Positions 62,265 to 64,000 of a stretch of 64,000 bases of DNA are shown here, in pieces. Within the stretch, counting starts at the first letter, position 1; the number at the start of each line of letters is the position of its first letter. Source of the DNA: Solirubrobacterales bacterium (GTDB lineage: Bacteria > Actinomycetota > Thermoleophilia > Solirubrobacterales > Solirubrobacteraceae); the NCBI GenBank assembly GCA_003244205.1, contig QHBW01000051.1, positions 14,542 through 78,541 on the forward strand, written 5' to 3'. A program made the position numbers and the translations under genes. The notes below the pieces were generated by a model. The model saw nothing but the letters and a program-made list of their open reading frames with translations. It had not been told where the DNA came from and did no database searches.

Positions 62265-63769
62265 TTGAGGAGGAAGTGCAGGAGCTGTTGGATCGCGTCG
62301 GGGTTAGACGAGCCGCCGGCACCCCCGCTCCCACCCGCAGGCAGCAGCTGCTGGACGGCCGGGGGGAGGCGAGAGAGCAGGCTCTGGATCGTCTGCTGGG
62401 TAGCCTGCTGGAGCTGCTGCAGACCCTGTGGCGCCGGAGCGCTCGTGGAAGGCGCTGGGGAGGACGGAGCGGCCGGCGTCACCGGGGAGGGCCTGGTGGC
62501 CGGCGCCAGTGGCACGCCGGCGCCAGCCCGCCGTACGCTGGCGGCGTGACGCGTTGCAGCGGCTGTGGCGCTGTAGTTGGCTGAGCACCCTGGCGTCGGG
62601 GTAGCGGAGTAGATCCCGCAGGGGGAGAGGAAGACGTGCGCCGGGATGATGTGGGAGACGCTGTCAAAGCGCGCTGTCGCCGCGGCTGCGTAATAGACGA
62701 AGGAGACGAGCGACTCCGCGAAGCCGCGGGCGCGGAGGTTGACGAAGAGTCGCCCGGCGACCTGCGCGACCGGCAGCGACTGGTGGGCGTAGCTGGCCAG
62801 GACGCGGCTCACGGGGACCGCCTTGCGGGCCACGCCGGCGCCCTGCACGAGGGTGGCGCCGATTCGGGCCAGCGCTGGAGTCGCCGCCCGCGCGAAGGGC
62901 ACGAGATCGACGCCGAGGCGGTTGAGCCCCGGCGCCGCGGCGCGCAGCTGTGCGAGCAGCGGGGTGCCCGATCTCGCGACCGCGTCGAGCTGGATGAGCG
63001 CTGGTTGCGCCGTCGCCAGCAGACCGGGGAGGCCATGGATCGCCGCGGCCAGGTTGCCGGCGTGTGTTGCCGTGACCGTCGTCACGTTCGCGGCCCGATC
63101 GACGAAGTCGCGCACCCGCGAAGCGCGCCCGGCGAGCTGGGAGACCACGGCGCCGGTGGAGTCGATCGAGCTGGCGAGCTGGGCGCTCTGTCGCTGCAGG
63201 ATGCCGATCACCCTGCGGGCCAGCGCCAGCGTGGGGTTGGTGCGCAGCAAGATCGAGTTCAGGTCCTGTCCCTCGGCCGAGCCGGCGAGACCCAGCTCGG
63301 AGATGAGCACAGCGAAGCGCTCGCGCGTGGGCTGGTCCCAGATGTTGAAGAGGTCGGTGAGGTTGACCGGCTCCGTCGTGCGGGTCACAGGAACGGTCGG
63401 GTGATGGCCGCCGCTGGTCACGAGCTGCGGCGCCGAAGGGCTGCCGGGATCGCACAGCACAGAGTTCTCGGCGATCAATCCCTGGGGACGGATCGAGCAG
63501 CTGGCATCGGCGCGAAAGGGCGCGAAGCGCCCATCGATCTGCATCTCGACACGCGCCTTGTAGTCAGGCGTCAGCGTGACATCGCTGATCGAGCCAACAC
63601 GCGCCCCGGCGATCTCCACCAGCTGGCCGGGCACGAGCCCGCGGGCGTTGTCGAAGATCACATCGACCTGGTAGGTCGATGTCTGCGATGAGCCGGCCGG
63701 CGTCAGCACCGTTGCGAGCGCGATGACCGCGACGGCGAGGGCCAGTCCCAGACAGGCGAGCCGTTTCAC
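62261..63769 (-). CDS. MCE family protein
   Basis: A 502-residue MCE protein. The short anchor (LACLGLALAVAVIALATVL) is followed by YQVDVIFDNARGLVPGQLVE and IAGARVGSISDVTL. An added Cys pair in DASCSIRPQGLIAENSVLCD lies inside the MCE domain and could form a disulphide. The C-terminal 100 residues are Ala/Pro/Ser-rich with a Gln-rich helix (QGLQQLQQATQQTIQSLLSR), suited to contact with other Mce chains or the wall. Confidence 0.9.
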   Translation of the reverse strand: MKRLACLGLALAVAVIALATVLTPAGSSQTSTYQVDVIFDNARGLVPGQLVEIAGARVGSISDVTLTPDYKARVEMQIDGRFAPFRADASCSIRPQGLIAENSVLCDPGSPSAPQLVTSGGHHPTVPVTRTTEPVNLTDLFNIWDQPTRERFAVLISELGLAGSAEGQDLNSILLRTNPTLALARRVIGILQRQSAQLASSIDSTGAVVSQLAGRASRVRDFVDRAANVTTVTATHAGNLAAAIHGLPGLLATAQPALIQLDAVARSGTPLLAQLRAAAPGLNRLGVDLVPFARAATPALARIGATLVQGAGVARKAVPVSRVLASYAHQSLPVAQVAGRLFVNLRARGFAESLVSFVYYAAAATARFDSVSHIIPAHVFLSPCGIYSATPTPGCSANYSATAAATRHAASVRRAGAGVPLAPATRPSPVTPAAPSSPAPSTSAPAPQGLQQLQQATQQTIQSLLSRLPPAVQQLLPAGGSGGAGGSSNPDAIQQLLHFLLK

Positions 63770-64000
63770 TTCTGTGCCTGGGTGGGATCGCAGAGGCCGC
63801 TGCTGCCAGGTGGGACGTACTGGTTGGATCCATCTTGCGCCGTGGGCGTCGCGGCGCCGGGGCAGCGGGCGGTCAGTCCTGTGCGGTAGCCGCCCTGCGC
63901 CGCTGCTCCGGACAGCTGGGGGAAGAGCGACTGCAGGCCCGTCAGCGCGCCGCTACCCAGGTCGAGCCCGACGCGCACGTAGTGGCCGTTGGCGTCGTAG
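63766..64000 (-). CDS. MCE family protein, C-terminal end only (runs off the right edge)
   Basis: The last 77 residues of a further mce gene: YDANGHYVRVGLDLGSG then LTGLQSLFPQLSG, ending SGLCDPTQAQK. The YDANGHYVR element is also found (as FDANGYTMRYL) in the C-terminal part of the mce protein coded at 59293, which identifies it. Its stop overlaps the next start (ATGA at 63766-63769). YrbE permeases would be expected upstream, beyond 64000. Confidence 0.8.
   Translation of the reverse strand, partial: YDANGHYVRVGLDLGSGALTGLQSLFPQLSGAAAQGGYRTGLTARCPGAATPTAQDGSNQYVPPGSSGLCDPTQAQK

Overview
The window is GC-rich (about 70% by eye) bacterial chromosome with dense, often ATGA/GTGA-overlapping genes, frequent GTG/TTG starts and few canonical ribosome-binding sites. 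A six-member-type mce locus, a DesA3-like desaturase/reductase pair, half-size CHAD proteins beside ppk, an actinobacterial-type Pst operon and the uvrC-rapZ-gap-pgk-tpi order all point to Actinomycetota. The overall gene style resembles Thermoleophilia/Solirubrobacterales (Conexibacter/Solirubrobacter-like); that placement is inference. No rRNA, CRISPR or prophage is visible.

Layout. 1-2.6 kb: egtB (cut by the left edge), a STAS anti-sigma antagonist and a sigma-70 factor. 2.6-12 kb: two ABC exporters, a two-gene LigD (ligase with phosphoesterase, then polymerase), a metallophosphoesterase, a GNAT acetyltransferase and a GMC alcohol oxidase. 11.9-16.2 kb: a polyphosphate operon ppx - CHAD - CHAD - ppk1. 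16.3-19.1 kb: a two-domain fatty acyl-CoA reductase and an enoyl-CoA hydratase. 19.2-21.8 kb: an arsenic locus, arsR-arsM, divergent from a metallophosphoesterase-aquaporin pair. 22-30.9 kb: an ABC-F protein and a phosphate regulon (DUF47 gene, stand-alone PhoB-type DNA-binding gene, pstSCAB-phoU, orphan response regulator) with two recognisable PHO-box arrays. 31-39.5 kb: uvrC, rapZ, then gap-pgk-tpiA-gpmI. The yvcK and whiA genes that usually sit between rapZ and gap in actinobacteria are missing. 39.5-49.4 kb: MarR, Hsp20, Tgt, a Ser/Thr kinase with a partner lipoprotein, a third metallophosphoesterase, an M48 protease, DUF3467, RlmH, a potassium-channel-like protein with a degenerate filter, and ArgS. 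49.4-52 kb: amidohydrolase, CcdA, CcmH and tRNA-Gly(CCC). 52.1-53.4 kb: a broken IS3-type element inserted at the 3' end of a fatty-acid desaturase. 53.4-64 kb: desaturase, its reductase, TetR and a large mce operon that runs off the right edge.

Three themes link the genes. The first is phosphate: high-affinity uptake (Pst/PhoU under PHO boxes) and storage as polyphosphate (Ppk/Ppx/CHAD). The second is lipid: MCE import, desaturation, acyl-CoA reduction to alcohol, and alcohol oxidation. The third is stress: arsenic, heat shock, ergothioneine, end joining and Ser/Thr signalling.

Two window-wide observations stand out. Many genes have a TANNNT box 6-9 nt before the start codon, which indicates leaderless transcription. 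There are also five single-base indels in or next to short G/C runs that break otherwise intact frames (a DUF47 gene, a winged-helix gene, and three in the IS element). They are either real decay or sequence error.
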